Source: JAGVSR01 sp963786675 (GTDB lineage: Bacteria; Pseudomonadota; Alphaproteobacteria; Rhizobiales; Hyphomicrobiaceae). Taken from it: DNA of 64,000 nt. Shown here in pieces: positions 55,041-63,665 of the stretch. The DNA lies in NCBI GenBank assembly GCA_963786675.1, contig CAWAZY010000002.1, forward strand, positions 62,001 to 126,000, written 5' to 3'. Position 1 is the first letter of the stretch. Each line of letters opens with the position of its first letter. The notes beneath the pieces are model-generated. The model had not been told where the DNA came from and searched no databases. It worked only from the letters and a program-made list of their open reading frames with translations. The translations under genes and the position numbers were made by a program.

Positions 55041-56514
55041 GGCTTTCACCCAGCGGGTTGCCGTTGGAGTTGAGCACTTCGGACGCTGCGAGAGCCTCAG
55101 CGAGACGGCCTTCTTCCTTGTAGTACTCGGCACGATCCCAGAAGCGGGGACGCGCGATGCCCGTCGACCGATGGCGGCCGACCAGCTTGCCGTTCGCGTC
55201 TTCGCCCGTCACCTCATAGACGATGAGGTTCTGCAGCGTGACGGTCTCGTCTTCCATGCCCAGCACTTCGGTGATGTGGGTAATTTTGCGCGAGCCGTCG
55301 CGAAGGCGGGAGGCCTGGACGATGACATCGATCGAACCGCAGATCATCTCGCGGATGGTCTTCACGGGAAGCGCGTAGCCGCCCATCATGATCATCGATT
55401 CCAGACGGCTGATGGCTTCACGCGGAGAGTTGGAGTGAAGCGTGCCCATGGAGCCGTCGTGACCCGTATTCATGGCCTGAAGCAAGTCGAACGCTTCAGG
55501 TCCGCGGACTTCGCCGACGATGATCCGTTCCGGTCTCATACGCAGGCAGTTCTTGACGAGATCACGCATGGTGATCTCGCCTTCGCCTTCCAGGTTCGGC
55601 GGCCGCGTTTCCAGACGCACCACATGCGGCTGTTGCAGCTGAAGTTCGGCGGAGTCTTCGCACGTGATGATGCGTTCGTCATGATCGACGCAACCGGTGA
55701 GACAGTTGAGCAGCGTCGTCTTGCCCGAGCCCGTACCACCCGAAATCAGCACGTTGCAGCGCACGCGGCCGATGATTTCAAGAATGACCTTCGCGTTCGG
55801 CGTCAGCGACCCGAACTTGACGAGGTTGTCGAGCTTCAGGCGGTCCTTTTTGAACTTTCGAATGGTGAGCGCGGGCCCGTCGATCGCCAGGGGCGGCGCG
55901 ATCACGTTGACGCGCGAGCCGTCGGGAAGACGCGCGTCGCAGATCGGACTCGATTCGTCGACGCGGCGGCCGACCTGGCTCACGATGCGCTGGCAGATGT
56001 TCATCAGCTGCTGGTTGTCGGCAAAACGCACCGACGTCTTCTGCACCTTGCCGCTGACTTCGATGAAGGTCGTGGACGCGCCGTTGACCATGATATCGGC
56101 GATGTCGTCGCGCGCCAGCAATGGCTCAAGCGGACCGTAACCCAAAACGTCGTTGCAGATGTCTTCGAGCAGCTCTTCCTGCTCGGCGATCGACATCACG
56201 ACATTCTTGACTTGAATGATCTCGCTGACGATGTCGCGGATTTCCTCGCGCGCGGCAGCCGCGTCGAGTTTGGCCAGCTGCGTCAGGTCGATCGTGTCGA
56301 TCAGCGCATTAAAGACGGTGGTCTTGACGTCGTAATATTCTTCGGAATGGCGGCGCTGCGGTTCGGACGGCTCCGGCGCGCGCGGCGGCGCGGCCACCGG
56401 CGCGGGAGCTTCCTGAGCGCGAGCTGGAGCCGGCCCCGTTTGGGGCGCCGGCTGCTGCTGGGGGGCGATGCGACGCGGCGCCCCATCTTGATCGTTCGTA
56501 CGCCTGCCGAACAT
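55033..56514 (-). CDS. cpaF: Tad pilus assembly ATPase CpaF (TadA)
   Basis: A hexameric motor ATPase of 493 residues. An Ala/Pro-rich N-terminus of about 65 residues is followed by the family N-domain, then Walker A NVLISGGTGSGKTTLLNCLTG, the Asp and His boxes (CEDSAELQLQQPHVVRLETRPPN) and Walker B (RPERIIVGEVRGPEAFDLLQAMNTGHDGSMGTLHSNSP). It powers extrusion of Flp pilin subunits. Spacing to cpaE is 16 bases. Confidence 0.96.
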   Translation of the reverse strand: MFGRRTNDQDGAPRRIAPQQQPAPQTGPAPARAQEAPAPVAAPPRAPEPSEPQRRHSEEYYDVKTTVFNALIDTIDLTQLAKLDAAAAREEIRDIVSEIIQVKNVVMSIAEQEELLEDICNDVLGYGPLEPLLARDDIADIMVNGASTTFIEVSGKVQKTSVRFADNQQLMNICQRIVSQVGRRVDESSPICDARLPDGSRVNVIAPPLAIDGPALTIRKFKKDRLKLDNLVKFGSLTPNAKVILEIIGRVRCNVLISGGTGSGKTTLLNCLTGCVDHDERIITCEDSAELQLQQPHVVRLETRPPNLEGEGEITMRDLVKNCLRMRPERIIVGEVRGPEAFDLLQAMNTGHDGSMGTLHSNSPREAISRLESMIMMGGYALPVKTIREMICGSIDVIVQASRLRDGSRKITHITEVLGMEDETVTLQNLIVYEVTGEDANGKLVGRHRSTGIARPRFWDRAEYYKEEGRLAEALAASEVLNSNGNPLGESHG

Positions 56515-56530
56515 GCGCTGTGGTCCTTAC

Positions 56531-57844
56531 TTACCGTTTCAGTTTCAGCTTCTCGAGGAGCGGAGCCAAACCGGACTTCTTCTCCGCCTTGACTTCCTTG
56601 CGGTGCGCCAGCGTCATGGCGATCTCGCGGAAGCTTGGTGCGGCTTTGGCCCGGTTATTCAGCTCTTCGATCATCTGGCCGTTGTTGGAGGCCTGACCGA
56701 AAGTCTCGGGATCGAAGTCGATGACAGCGAGTGCCTTCAGCCCCAGCGCATCCTCAAACTCCTTGACGGAGATCTCGGGACGCTTCGGCATGTTGGCCAT
56801 GTTCAGAACCAGATGCGGCGTCGCATCGTTCTTGCGGGACTGCTTCAACAGTTCGATGATGTTCTTGGCGTTGCGCAGGTTCGCCAGGTCCGGCGCCGCC
56901 GTGATTACCACTTCATCCGATTGCAGGAGCACGCGCTTGGTCCAGGCCGACCAGCCATGCGGCAGGTCGACGATGACATACGGTACGTTCTGCCGGGCGA
57001 CGTCGATGACCATGTCGCAACTGTCGGGCGAGATCTCGTAGTCGCGGTCGAGGACGACGGGAGCCGCAAAGATCGACAGGCGTTCCGAGCATTTGGTCAA
57101 CAGGCGGTCGAGCAGGACCTCGTCAAGGCGCTCGGGTGCCGACAACGCGTCCGCGATGCCTTGAACGGGGTCCTGATTGAAATCAAGGCCCGTGGTGCCG
57201 AAGGCGAGATCGAGGTCGGCGATGATCACATCCGACGTCAGCGCCTCGGACAAGGTCCAGGCCGCGTTGTGGCAGATGGTCGACGAACCCACGCCGCCCT
57301 TGGCGCCGATGAACGAATACACGTGCCCGACCGGATCGGCATCGGGATCGTTGTAGAGGTTCGAAAGGCTCTCCATGAGCTGGGGCACCGTCACAGGCGC
57401 CACCAGGTATTCGCTCACACCGCGCTTCAGAAGCTCGCGATAGAGAATGACGTCGTTGACGTGACCGATGATGACCACCTTGGTGCCCGGATCGCAGCAC
57501 TCGGCGAGGCGGTCGAGATCGGCGAGCAGTTGCTGGCGCGGCAGAGAGCTTTCGACGATGATCAGGTTCGGCGTCGGGCTTTCCTGATAATGCTGCACGG
57601 CAGCTGTCGCGCCACCCATGTGTACGCTGACATGCGCCTTGGTCAGACGCCGGTCCTCGGACGCATCCTGAACGATGCCGGCCATCTGGTTGCCTTCGCA
57701 GAAGGCTTGGATCGAGATGCGCGGAATCGGCCGCGCACGCTCGAGGCTGGCGTCGTGAAAGTCGCCGCCGACCATCTCATGGTCGGCATAGACGCCGTCG
57801 CCCATGTCGGGGCTGGCGATATTGGACTTGGCTTGCCTCATCAT
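56531..57844 (-). CDS. cpaE: Tad pilus localisation protein CpaE (TadZ)
   Basis: 437 residues. An atypical receiver domain (about residues 70-180) and a ParA/MinD-like ATPase domain with FIGAKGGVGSSTICHNAAWTLSE. The deviant Walker A has Ser where the usual Lys sits, which is normal for alphaproteobacterial CpaE. It also has IIADLDLAFGTTGLDFN and VIVDLPHGWS. TadZ proteins place the pilus apparatus at a cell pole, so it may act with the PodJ-like factor elsewhere in the window; that link is inference. Confidence 0.93.
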   Translation of the reverse strand: MMRQAKSNIASPDMGDGVYADHEMVGGDFHDASLERARPIPRISIQAFCEGNQMAGIVQDASEDRRLTKAHVSVHMGGATAAVQHYQESPTPNLIIVESSLPRQQLLADLDRLAECCDPGTKVVIIGHVNDVILYRELLKRGVSEYLVAPVTVPQLMESLSNLYNDPDADPVGHVYSFIGAKGGVGSSTICHNAAWTLSEALTSDVIIADLDLAFGTTGLDFNQDPVQGIADALSAPERLDEVLLDRLLTKCSERLSIFAAPVVLDRDYEISPDSCDMVIDVARQNVPYVIVDLPHGWSAWTKRVLLQSDEVVITAAPDLANLRNAKNIIELLKQSRKNDATPHLVLNMANMPKRPEISVKEFEDALGLKALAVIDFDPETFGQASNNGQMIEELNNRAKAAPSFREIAMTLAHRKEVKAEKKSGLAPLLEKLKLKR

Positions 57845-57862
57845 AGAACTACAACCTCAGAG

Positions 57863-58603
57863 TTATTCGCCGCCATCAGTCTTGACTTTTTCTTCCTCGG
57901 ACTTCTGTGCGCCCGTGGTTTCACCCTTGATGTACTTTTCCCACGTCACGAGGCGACGCTCGTTCGGACGCGCCGTCATATTGCGCGGGGTCACGAGATC
58001 GGCCGGGTTCACGATCATGGCCGCCAGATTGCGCTGCGTGGCGCAACCAAGATTGGGATGCGGCAGGTTGCGCGGCTCGCGGGCCAGGTTAGTTGTCCAA
58101 TGTCCGCACTCGGGACCTTCGGCCACGTAGCGCAAGAACGAGACCTTGATGGCCGGATCGTACTGGCCTTCCGCCGAGTACGGTTCGACGGAGATGGCGC
58201 TCTCGGAAATTCCCTGGTCGCGAAGCAGCGTGCCGATATCCTGCACGGCCTGCATGGCGGACGTTTCGTTGGAAGACCCGCTTGGCGCCGCGATCACGAG
58301 CCGGCTGTTGCCGGCATCGCTCATGCGGGAAGCCTGCCCGAAGGACAGAACGTCGGCACGCTGCGCCGGCGTCAGTCCGTGAGAGCCGCGAGGCACCGAG
58401 ACCGTCATGGTCTCTGGCTGTTGCGACACGAGGATCGGATGACGCTGTGTCGGCTCGACAAGGGCCCAACCGGCAACTTGCGTTCCTTCATCACCGTGCT
58501 TGCAAGCGGCAAGCGTGAGTGCGGCCAATGAAGCAGCGAGGATGCGGAAGGCGGGCTTGTAGCGGGCCTGGCCGGCGTCTGTCGTTGAGTGAAGTCTCGT
58601 CAT
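57863..58603 (-). CDS. cpaD: Tad pilus lipoprotein CpaD
   Basis: 246 residues. Lipoprotein signal with lipobox (SLAALTLAACKHG). Conserved C-terminal CpaD part: CGHWTTNLAREPRNLPHPNLGCATQRNLAAMIVNPADLVTPRNM. Probably an outer-membrane pilotin that helps the CpaC secretin. It is 24 bases downstream of cpaC. Confidence 0.93.
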   Translation of the reverse strand: MTRLHSTTDAGQARYKPAFRILAASLAALTLAACKHGDEGTQVAGWALVEPTQRHPILVSQQPETMTVSVPRGSHGLTPAQRADVLSFGQASRMSDAGNSRLVIAAPSGSSNETSAMQAVQDIGTLLRDQGISESAISVEPYSAEGQYDPAIKVSFLRYVAEGPECGHWTTNLAREPRNLPHPNLGCATQRNLAAMIVNPADLVTPRNMTARPNERRLVTWEKYIKGETTGAQKSEEEKVKTDGGE

Positions 58604-58627
58604 GGTTCTGGTCTCCAGCCTAGGCCG

Positions 58628-60271
58628 TCACTCAACGATGAAGCCGTAGTCGCCCTTCAGATCTCCGGCAGGCGGAGTTGATGAGCTAGCTCCGTAGATG
58701 CGATTGAAGTGACCGAGGAAGTTCGCCTTCAGATCGGTCGCTTCGCCCAGGCCGTCGATGGGCTTGGCAAGGTCCTGCCGCGAGACAGGTTTGACGAGGT
58801 AGGGCGTGACGATCACAACCAGCTCCGTCTCACGCTTGATGAAGTCGCGGCTGCGGAACAGGGTGCCGAGTACCGGCAGATCCTTGAGCCCCGGCAGGCC
58901 GTCGATGTTCTGGCGCACGTCGTCCGAGATCAGACCGGCGAGGGCCAGCGAACCGCCCGAGGGAAGTTCAACCGTCGACTTGGCCTGGCGCTTACGCAGC
59001 GCCGGGATCGAGATACCCGACAGCGTGACCGAACCAGAGCTCGAAAGCTCGCTCACTTCGGTTTCGATCTTCAGGCTGATCCGGCCTTCCGACATGACGG
59101 TCGGTGTGAAGGCGACGCCGACACCGAATTCCTTGAAGGTGACCGAGATGCCGCCCTGCGTATCGACGACCGGGATCGGGAATTCGCCACCAGCCAGGAA
59201 TTTCGCGGACTCGCCGGAAATCGCAGTCAGGTTGGGTTCGGCGAGCGTGCGGACAAGTCCGGCGCGTTCCAGGGCACGGATGGCATGGGTGACCTGCGCC
59301 CCGCCGCCGCGCCAGCCGCCGTTCAGGCCCGAGTTGCCAAACGTGCTGTCCGAGGGGCCGGAATTCACGTTGCAGAGTGAGCCGACAGTACAGCCGAGGG
59401 ACGGGTCCGACGGATCGCCCGAAGTGGAGATGCCAGGGATCGGCAGTGTGCCAAGACCAGCCGCAGCCGTCAGCGGCAGCGCATTCTGAGTCAACAAGGT
59501 CGTCGCAAAGTTGCCGGCGTTGATGGCCGCGCCAAGGTTGACGCCCATCTGCTTCAGAAGTTCGCGCTGGACTTCAGCGACGGTGACCTTGAGCATGACC
59601 TGCTCTTCGCCTTCGACCGTCAACATGTTGATGACGAGCTCGGTCAGATCCTTTTTCGTGCTTTTGACGGCAACACCCAGGTCGTCGCCCGCGGTCTTCG
59701 ATTCGAATTCGACCGTCACGAACTGCTTGGCCAATGAGGAGGCACGGTTGGCGTCGACCGGCGTGCGCACACTGCCCGTGAGGATCACGGTGCCGTTCAG
59801 CATCTCGACCTTGATGTTGGACCCCGGGATGAGGCGGGCCAGCAAGTTCTCGAGGCCCGCCGTTTCACGCTCGACGAAGACTTCGAGGGTCGCGAACTGG
59901 TCGCCGTTCTCATCGAAGATGAAGGCGTTGGATTCGCCGAACCGGCGTGCCAGCAGGAAGATGCGGTTGGAACTTTGGACGACGGCATCCACGGCCTGCG
60001 GGTTGGAAACCATCACATCGCGCGCCGGACGCGGCAGCTCGATAAGGACCGACTTCCCAAGCCCGATGTTAATAACGCGCCGCTTGCCGGCATCCGCCTC
60101 GGTCAAGCGCACCAGCGACTGGTGCTGACCGGTCTGCGCGTCATCGCGCGATGCGTTGCCTTGGCCGGCGCCGGCCCAACGATCGCCACCCGCGTGGGCC
60201 GGCGTCATCGAGATCGCGGCGATCATCACCGCCAAGACGGAGGCGAACCGTCTCACTACCAGTTTAGACAT
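58628..60271 (-). CDS. cpaC: Tad pilus secretin CpaC (RcpA)
   Basis: 547 residues. Signal peptide (FASVLAVMIAAISMTPAHAGG), N-terminal pilus-secretin domain (IGLGKSVLIELPRPARDVMVSNPQAVDAVVQSSNRIFLLARRFGESNAFIFDENG), then BON-like and the C-terminal secretin domain (KFLAGGEFPIPVVDTQGGISVTFKEFGVGVAFTPTVM ... ELPSGGSLALAGLISDD). Multimers form the outer-membrane channel of the Flp pilus. The chosen ATG begins the signal peptide. Confidence 0.95.
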   Translation of the reverse strand: MSKLVVRRFASVLAVMIAAISMTPAHAGGDRWAGAGQGNASRDDAQTGQHQSLVRLTEADAGKRRVINIGLGKSVLIELPRPARDVMVSNPQAVDAVVQSSNRIFLLARRFGESNAFIFDENGDQFATLEVFVERETAGLENLLARLIPGSNIKVEMLNGTVILTGSVRTPVDANRASSLAKQFVTVEFESKTAGDDLGVAVKSTKKDLTELVINMLTVEGEEQVMLKVTVAEVQRELLKQMGVNLGAAINAGNFATTLLTQNALPLTAAAGLGTLPIPGISTSGDPSDPSLGCTVGSLCNVNSGPSDSTFGNSGLNGGWRGGGAQVTHAIRALERAGLVRTLAEPNLTAISGESAKFLAGGEFPIPVVDTQGGISVTFKEFGVGVAFTPTVMSEGRISLKIETEVSELSSSGSVTLSGISIPALRKRQAKSTVELPSGGSLALAGLISDDVRQNIDGLPGLKDLPVLGTLFRSRDFIKRETELVVIVTPYLVKPVSRQDLAKPIDGLGEATDLKANFLGHFNRIYGASSSTPPAGDLKGDYGFIVE

Positions 60272-60311
60272 TGGCTTTTGCCTTCCGACGAGCTGCAACT
60301 TGACTGACCTA

Positions 60312-61118
60312 TCAGTTCACGCCGTACGCACGTGACCTGACGCCGTAACGCAGAACTCGGATGGCGCTTCCGTTTTTGGACTTCGTGAGATCCTCGCCTT
60401 GCTCCGGACCTTTACCCGACGCGTCGAGATCGGCGATGGAGCGCAGCGAAAGGCTGATTTCGCCGAGCGAATTTGCGAGCGCCAGCATTTCCGACTGACG
60501 CGGGGTCAGTTCGAGCGTGGCGGTGTTGGCGGAACCTTCGGCGGACTTCTTGCCTTCCTTCGTCTCGATCTGCTGACCGATGGCGAGCACACGCACATTG
60601 CGGAACAGCGTGTCGCTGACGAAGTCTTCACCGCCCGATTTCGAGCGCAGACGGCGGATCAGAATGACATCGACATGATCGTTGGGCAGGATCAGACGGC
60701 CGACCGCCGTCTCTTCTTTGATCTTCGTGGAGATGGCGCGCATGCCGGGTGGCAGGATCGCGGCCAGAACGCCGCCCTGACCCGCCTTCACCAGCTTGTT
60801 TGCCGTGATCGGTTCGCCCGCCATGATTGGCGCGCGGGCGATGGCACCAGAAAGCTGGCGCATGGCATCGCGGCCACCCTTGTCCGTGATGAACCCCTGG
60901 GAGGCGTCGCTGGGCCAGGTCTGCCAGCGGAACAGGCTCTCATTGGTGATCTGACCCAAACCGATATCGGCGCGGGCCACCAGGACTTGCGTCGAGTTCA
61001 CTTTGACCTCGACGCGCTTCTCTTCCTTGGGCTTGTTCAGCATGCTCTTGACCATGACGAAGGCCATGAGCGCTGAGACGCCCGCGATGGAGATGCCGAT
61101 CAGCTGTGCTCGTTTCAT
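60312..61118 (-). CDS. cpaB: Tad pilus assembly protein CpaB (RcpC)
   Basis: 268 residues. N-terminal helix (LIGISIAGVSALMAFVMVKSML), a SAF domain (VLVARADIGLGQITNESLFRWQTWPSDASQGFI) and the RcpC part (GMRAISTKIKEETAVGRLILPNDHVDVILIRR, LELTPRQSEMLALANSLGEISLSLRS). A periplasmic component that may link secretin and peptidoglycan. It is 40 bases upstream of cpaC. Codons before this ATG contain no conserved sequence. Confidence 0.93.
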   Translation of the reverse strand: MKRAQLIGISIAGVSALMAFVMVKSMLNKPKEEKRVEVKVNSTQVLVARADIGLGQITNESLFRWQTWPSDASQGFITDKGGRDAMRQLSGAIARAPIMAGEPITANKLVKAGQGGVLAAILPPGMRAISTKIKEETAVGRLILPNDHVDVILIRRLRSKSGGEDFVSDTLFRNVRVLAIGQQIETKEGKKSAEGSANTATLELTPRQSEMLALANSLGEISLSLRSIADLDASGKGPEQGEDLTKSKNGSAIRVLRYGVRSRAYGVN

Positions 61119-61288
61119 TGCGCGACTTACGTCCCCTCGAACCGGCGAGGACTTCTCCCGGCTTCGAAACGCAGTCTGCGCAACATTCGTCAATGCGAGG
61201 TTAATCGCCGTAGTAAATCGACGCGCACCCCGGACGGTTATCGATTAAGTTCTTGTTTATAAATGACTTTTTGGAAACGTTTAAATGA

Positions 61289-61804
61289 CTAGGCGACCAG
61301 CGCCTTGAAGATATCGGTCGTTGGATAAACCCACAGCCCGCCACCAGCGATTGCGAGGCCGTAAGGCATGCCCGATTCGGTCTTGTGCAGCCGGGTCACC
61401 CATTCGGCGCCGGGCAGGATCATGGCGGGAACGCGCCGGTAGGCGAGCAGCAGAATTGCAAGCACACCGCCCAGCACGGCGATCATCGTGAAAAACGGAA
61501 TGAGCGACTCAAACCCGATCCAAAGCGAGGCGGCGGCCATCAGCTTCGCGTCGCCACCGCCGAGCAGGCGTGCAGCGAACATGGCGATGCCGATGGCGAG
61601 GATTGCGGCCCCGGCGGCCAGATGCATCAGAATGGCGTGCATGGAGAGGCCGGCCAGCGGCGCGGCGACGCAAAAGCCGGCAATCAATACCAGCGAAATC
61701 CGGTTCGGGATCGTCATGGTAAGAAGATCCATCGCCCCGGCGAAAGCCAACGCCATGGGGAAGATCAAAAGAACCGGGTAATCAAGCACGCTACCACTCC
61801 ACAC
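61289..61804 (-). CDS. cpaA: Tad pilus prepilin peptidase CpaA (TadV)
   Basis: A membrane aspartyl protease of 171 residues that cuts the Flp prepilin leader. It shows the two catalytic aspartates of A24 peptidases: FAGAMDLLTMTIPNRIS near residue 25 and LLGGGDAKLMAAASLW (GxGDxK pattern) near 83. About five helices. The start is GTG at 61804. It lies 170 bases before cpaB and 56 bases after the flp pilin gene, all one strand. Confidence 0.93.
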   Translation of the reverse strand: MWSGSVLDYPVLLIFPMALAFAGAMDLLTMTIPNRISLVLIAGFCVAAPLAGLSMHAILMHLAAGAAILAIGIAMFAARLLGGGDAKLMAAASLWIGFESLIPFFTMIAVLGGVLAILLLAYRRVPAMILPGAEWVTRLHKTESGMPYGLAIAGGGLWVYPTTDIFKALVA

Positions 61805-61860
61805 GAAATACGCTACGCAACGACGTTAGCCCAGACGTGGTAAATGCGAGGTTAAGCCGA

Positions 61861-62040
61861 TCAGTTGAAGGCGTTCCGCATGATGTCCGCCGCGGAAGTC
61901 AGCATCAACGAAAGAGAGTCGCTAAACTCAGTTGCAACACCGATGATGCTGACGGAAATTAGCGCCGCAATCAGCCCATACTCGATCGCCGTTTCCCCGC
62001 GCCGGTCGGACCTAAACTGACTGATAAGCCGAGGCAGCAT
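61861..62040 (-). CDS. flp: Flp-type pilin
   Basis: A prepilin of 59 residues. Short basic leader (LPRLISQFRSDRRG), processing site before the Glu in G-ETAIEYGLIAALISVSII, the hallmark of Flp pilins, then a hydrophobic helix and a short polar tail ending in RNAFN. It is the first gene of the cpa/tad operon and the major pilus subunit. It is too short for many gene callers. An A/T-rich 230-base region upstream to the dcd gene should hold the operon promoter. Confidence 0.93.
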   Translation of the reverse strand: MLPRLISQFRSDRRGETAIEYGLIAALISVSIIGVATEFSDSLSLMLTSAADIMRNAFN

Positions 62041-62274
62041 GCCTGCAGTCCTTTCGATATCGAATCCGGGCCGATCGGTGAGCGGGTTCGGAAGTTAGAA
62101 ATGGCGTTGACGCAAGTCGTCACGTAGGCACCCTATCTCAAGGCTAGTTAACAGGCTCTGGACTGCGATCAATTTCTCCTTCATCCCGCACGGCGTTCGT
62201 GGGGAATTGGTCAAAATTTTATTGAATTCGCGTGCGCAAGGCCGCGGCCGGGCAGCGGGGGGATGCGGCCCGCA

Positions 62275-63414
62275 CTATTCGCGAAAATGCTTGGAAAGCT
62301 TGAGTTTCTGGGCTTGGTAGTTCGATCCCAAGTCGCGGCCATAGAGCATCTCGGGCACTTCCACCATCCGCTCGTAGACCAGCCGGCCGATGATCTGCCC
62401 GTCCTCGAGAATGAACGGGACTTTATGCGAGCGCACTTCCAGTACGACGCGCGAGCCGTGTCCGCCCGAAGCCGCGTGACCGAAACCCGGATCCATGAAT
62501 CCGGCGTAGTGGACACGGAATTCGCCAACGAGCGGATTGAAGGGCATCATCTCGGCCGCGTGGGTCGGCGGGATGTGTACCGCTTCCTTCGACGCCAGAA
62601 TGTAGAACTGATCGGGATCGAGGATCAGGCGGCGGCCCGGACCGGCTTTGATCGGCTCCCAGTAGTCGGCGATGACGCAGCTGGCCGGCGCATCCACGTC
62701 GACAACGCCGGTATGCCGCTTGGCCCTGTAGCCCACAAGGCCGTCTGCATCGCCCACAAGATCGACCGAAAGGGCGATCCCGTCCTGAATGTCGGACGTG
62801 GCGCCCGACACCAGAACCTCACGCTCCTGCAGGCGCTTCAATCCGGCATCATCTTCGCGGGGATTTCCGACCCTGAAGCGCAGCTGCGACAGCTTTGATC
62901 CCTTGCGGGCGAGAATGGGGAATGTCTGCGGACAGATTTCGGCATAGAGCGGGCCGCGGTAGCCAAGCGGTACCTGATCGAACGCACCCACTCCATCGGC
63001 GATGACCCGCGTGAAGACATCGAGTCGCCCCGTCGAGCTTTTGGGGTTGGCCGCCGCGGCGATCACATCCGGGAGCGCCAAGCTCTCCAGAAGCGGCACG
63101 ATATACACGCAGCCCGTTTCAAGGACCGCCCCCGGCGTCAGATCGATGGCGTGGAGCTTCAGGTCGTCGATGCGGGATGCAACCTTGGCACCGGGTCCAG
63201 GCAAGAAACTGGCCCTGACCCGGTAGGCCACGGCGCCGAGACGCAGATCGATGCTGGCCGGCTGCAGCTGGCCTGGATCGGCCGGTTCCGCAAGCTTCAG
63301 CGCGCCCGACGAGATCAGCGCCCGGATGGCCTGCGCCGGCAGGATCCCGTCGGTCACCGCGACCCCGAGCGGACCGTCCGTTTTCGATGTGGTCTGTGCT
63401 GCCGATTTTGCCAT
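62275..63414 (-). CDS. dcd: 2'-deoxycytidine 5'-triphosphate deaminase, two-domain alphaproteobacterial type
   Basis: Deaminates dCTP to dUTP for thymidylate synthesis. 379 residues, about twice the E. coli enzyme, made of two dUTPase-like halves: QLQPASIDLRLGAVAYRVRASFLPG and VIAAAANPKSSTGRLDVFTRVIADG in the first; RVHYAGFMDPGFGHAASGGHGSRVVLEVRSHKVPFILEDGQIIGRLVYERM in the second. The doubled form is typical of alphaproteobacteria. Divergent from metZ. Confidence 0.92.
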   Translation of the reverse strand: MAKSAAQTTSKTDGPLGVAVTDGILPAQAIRALISSGALKLAEPADPGQLQPASIDLRLGAVAYRVRASFLPGPGAKVASRIDDLKLHAIDLTPGAVLETGCVYIVPLLESLALPDVIAAAANPKSSTGRLDVFTRVIADGVGAFDQVPLGYRGPLYAEICPQTFPILARKGSKLSQLRFRVGNPREDDAGLKRLQEREVLVSGATSDIQDGIALSVDLVGDADGLVGYRAKRHTGVVDVDAPASCVIADYWEPIKAGPGRRLILDPDQFYILASKEAVHIPPTHAAEMMPFNPLVGEFRVHYAGFMDPGFGHAASGGHGSRVVLEVRSHKVPFILEDGQIIGRLVYERMVEVPEMLYGRDLGSNYQAQKLKLSKHFRE

Positions 63415-63490
63415 GGGGCCCCCTACCCTCTGGGCTCTAAACCAAGGCACGCTTGACGCCAAGGGGAGGCGGCGGTATTCCCCGCCCAAC

Positions 63491-63547
63491 GTCGTGGTGA
63501 TTTGGCCGGCCGGCTTGCAGCCACGTTAAACAACTCGCTAAAGTGGC
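63491..63547 (+). ncRNA. SAM-II riboswitch
   Basis: It matches the SAM-II consensus: 5' stem CGTGG (63493-63497) followed by TGATTTG, the loop stretch CCGGCTTGCAG, the 3' stem CCACG (63521-63525), then TTAAACAA and the pseudoknot strand CGCTAAAGTGG. The element binds S-adenosylmethionine and in alphaproteobacteria typically controls metZ, metA or metX, exactly the gene found 120 bases downstream. Confidence 0.88.
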
Positions 63548-63561
63548 CGCGCGCACCCGGA

Positions 63562-63616
63562 AACCCGGCGCACGGCTCCTTTGACGAGGAGAGGTGCCAT
63601 AGGGACCGGGTTTTTT
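63562..63616 (+). terminator. Leader terminator between SAM-II riboswitch and metZ
   Basis: AACCCGG (63562-63568) pairs with CCGGGTT (63606-63612), enclosing a second hairpin (CTCCT with AGGAG), followed by six T. A termination hairpin at this point gives the riboswitch a transcriptional output. Confidence 0.72.
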
Positions 63617-63665
63617 GTTGCGCGGGGCCGCTTGAGGGCGGTCCGAAGGCCAGAAGAGGTGGGAG

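Noticed and set aside
54967..58531. Very long open frames (541 and 672 codons) on the plus strand opposite cpaF, cpaE and cpaD
   Set aside because: They are antisense to strongly conserved pilus genes, carry His/Arg/Asp-rich translations with no family features, and are expected from high-GC codon use.
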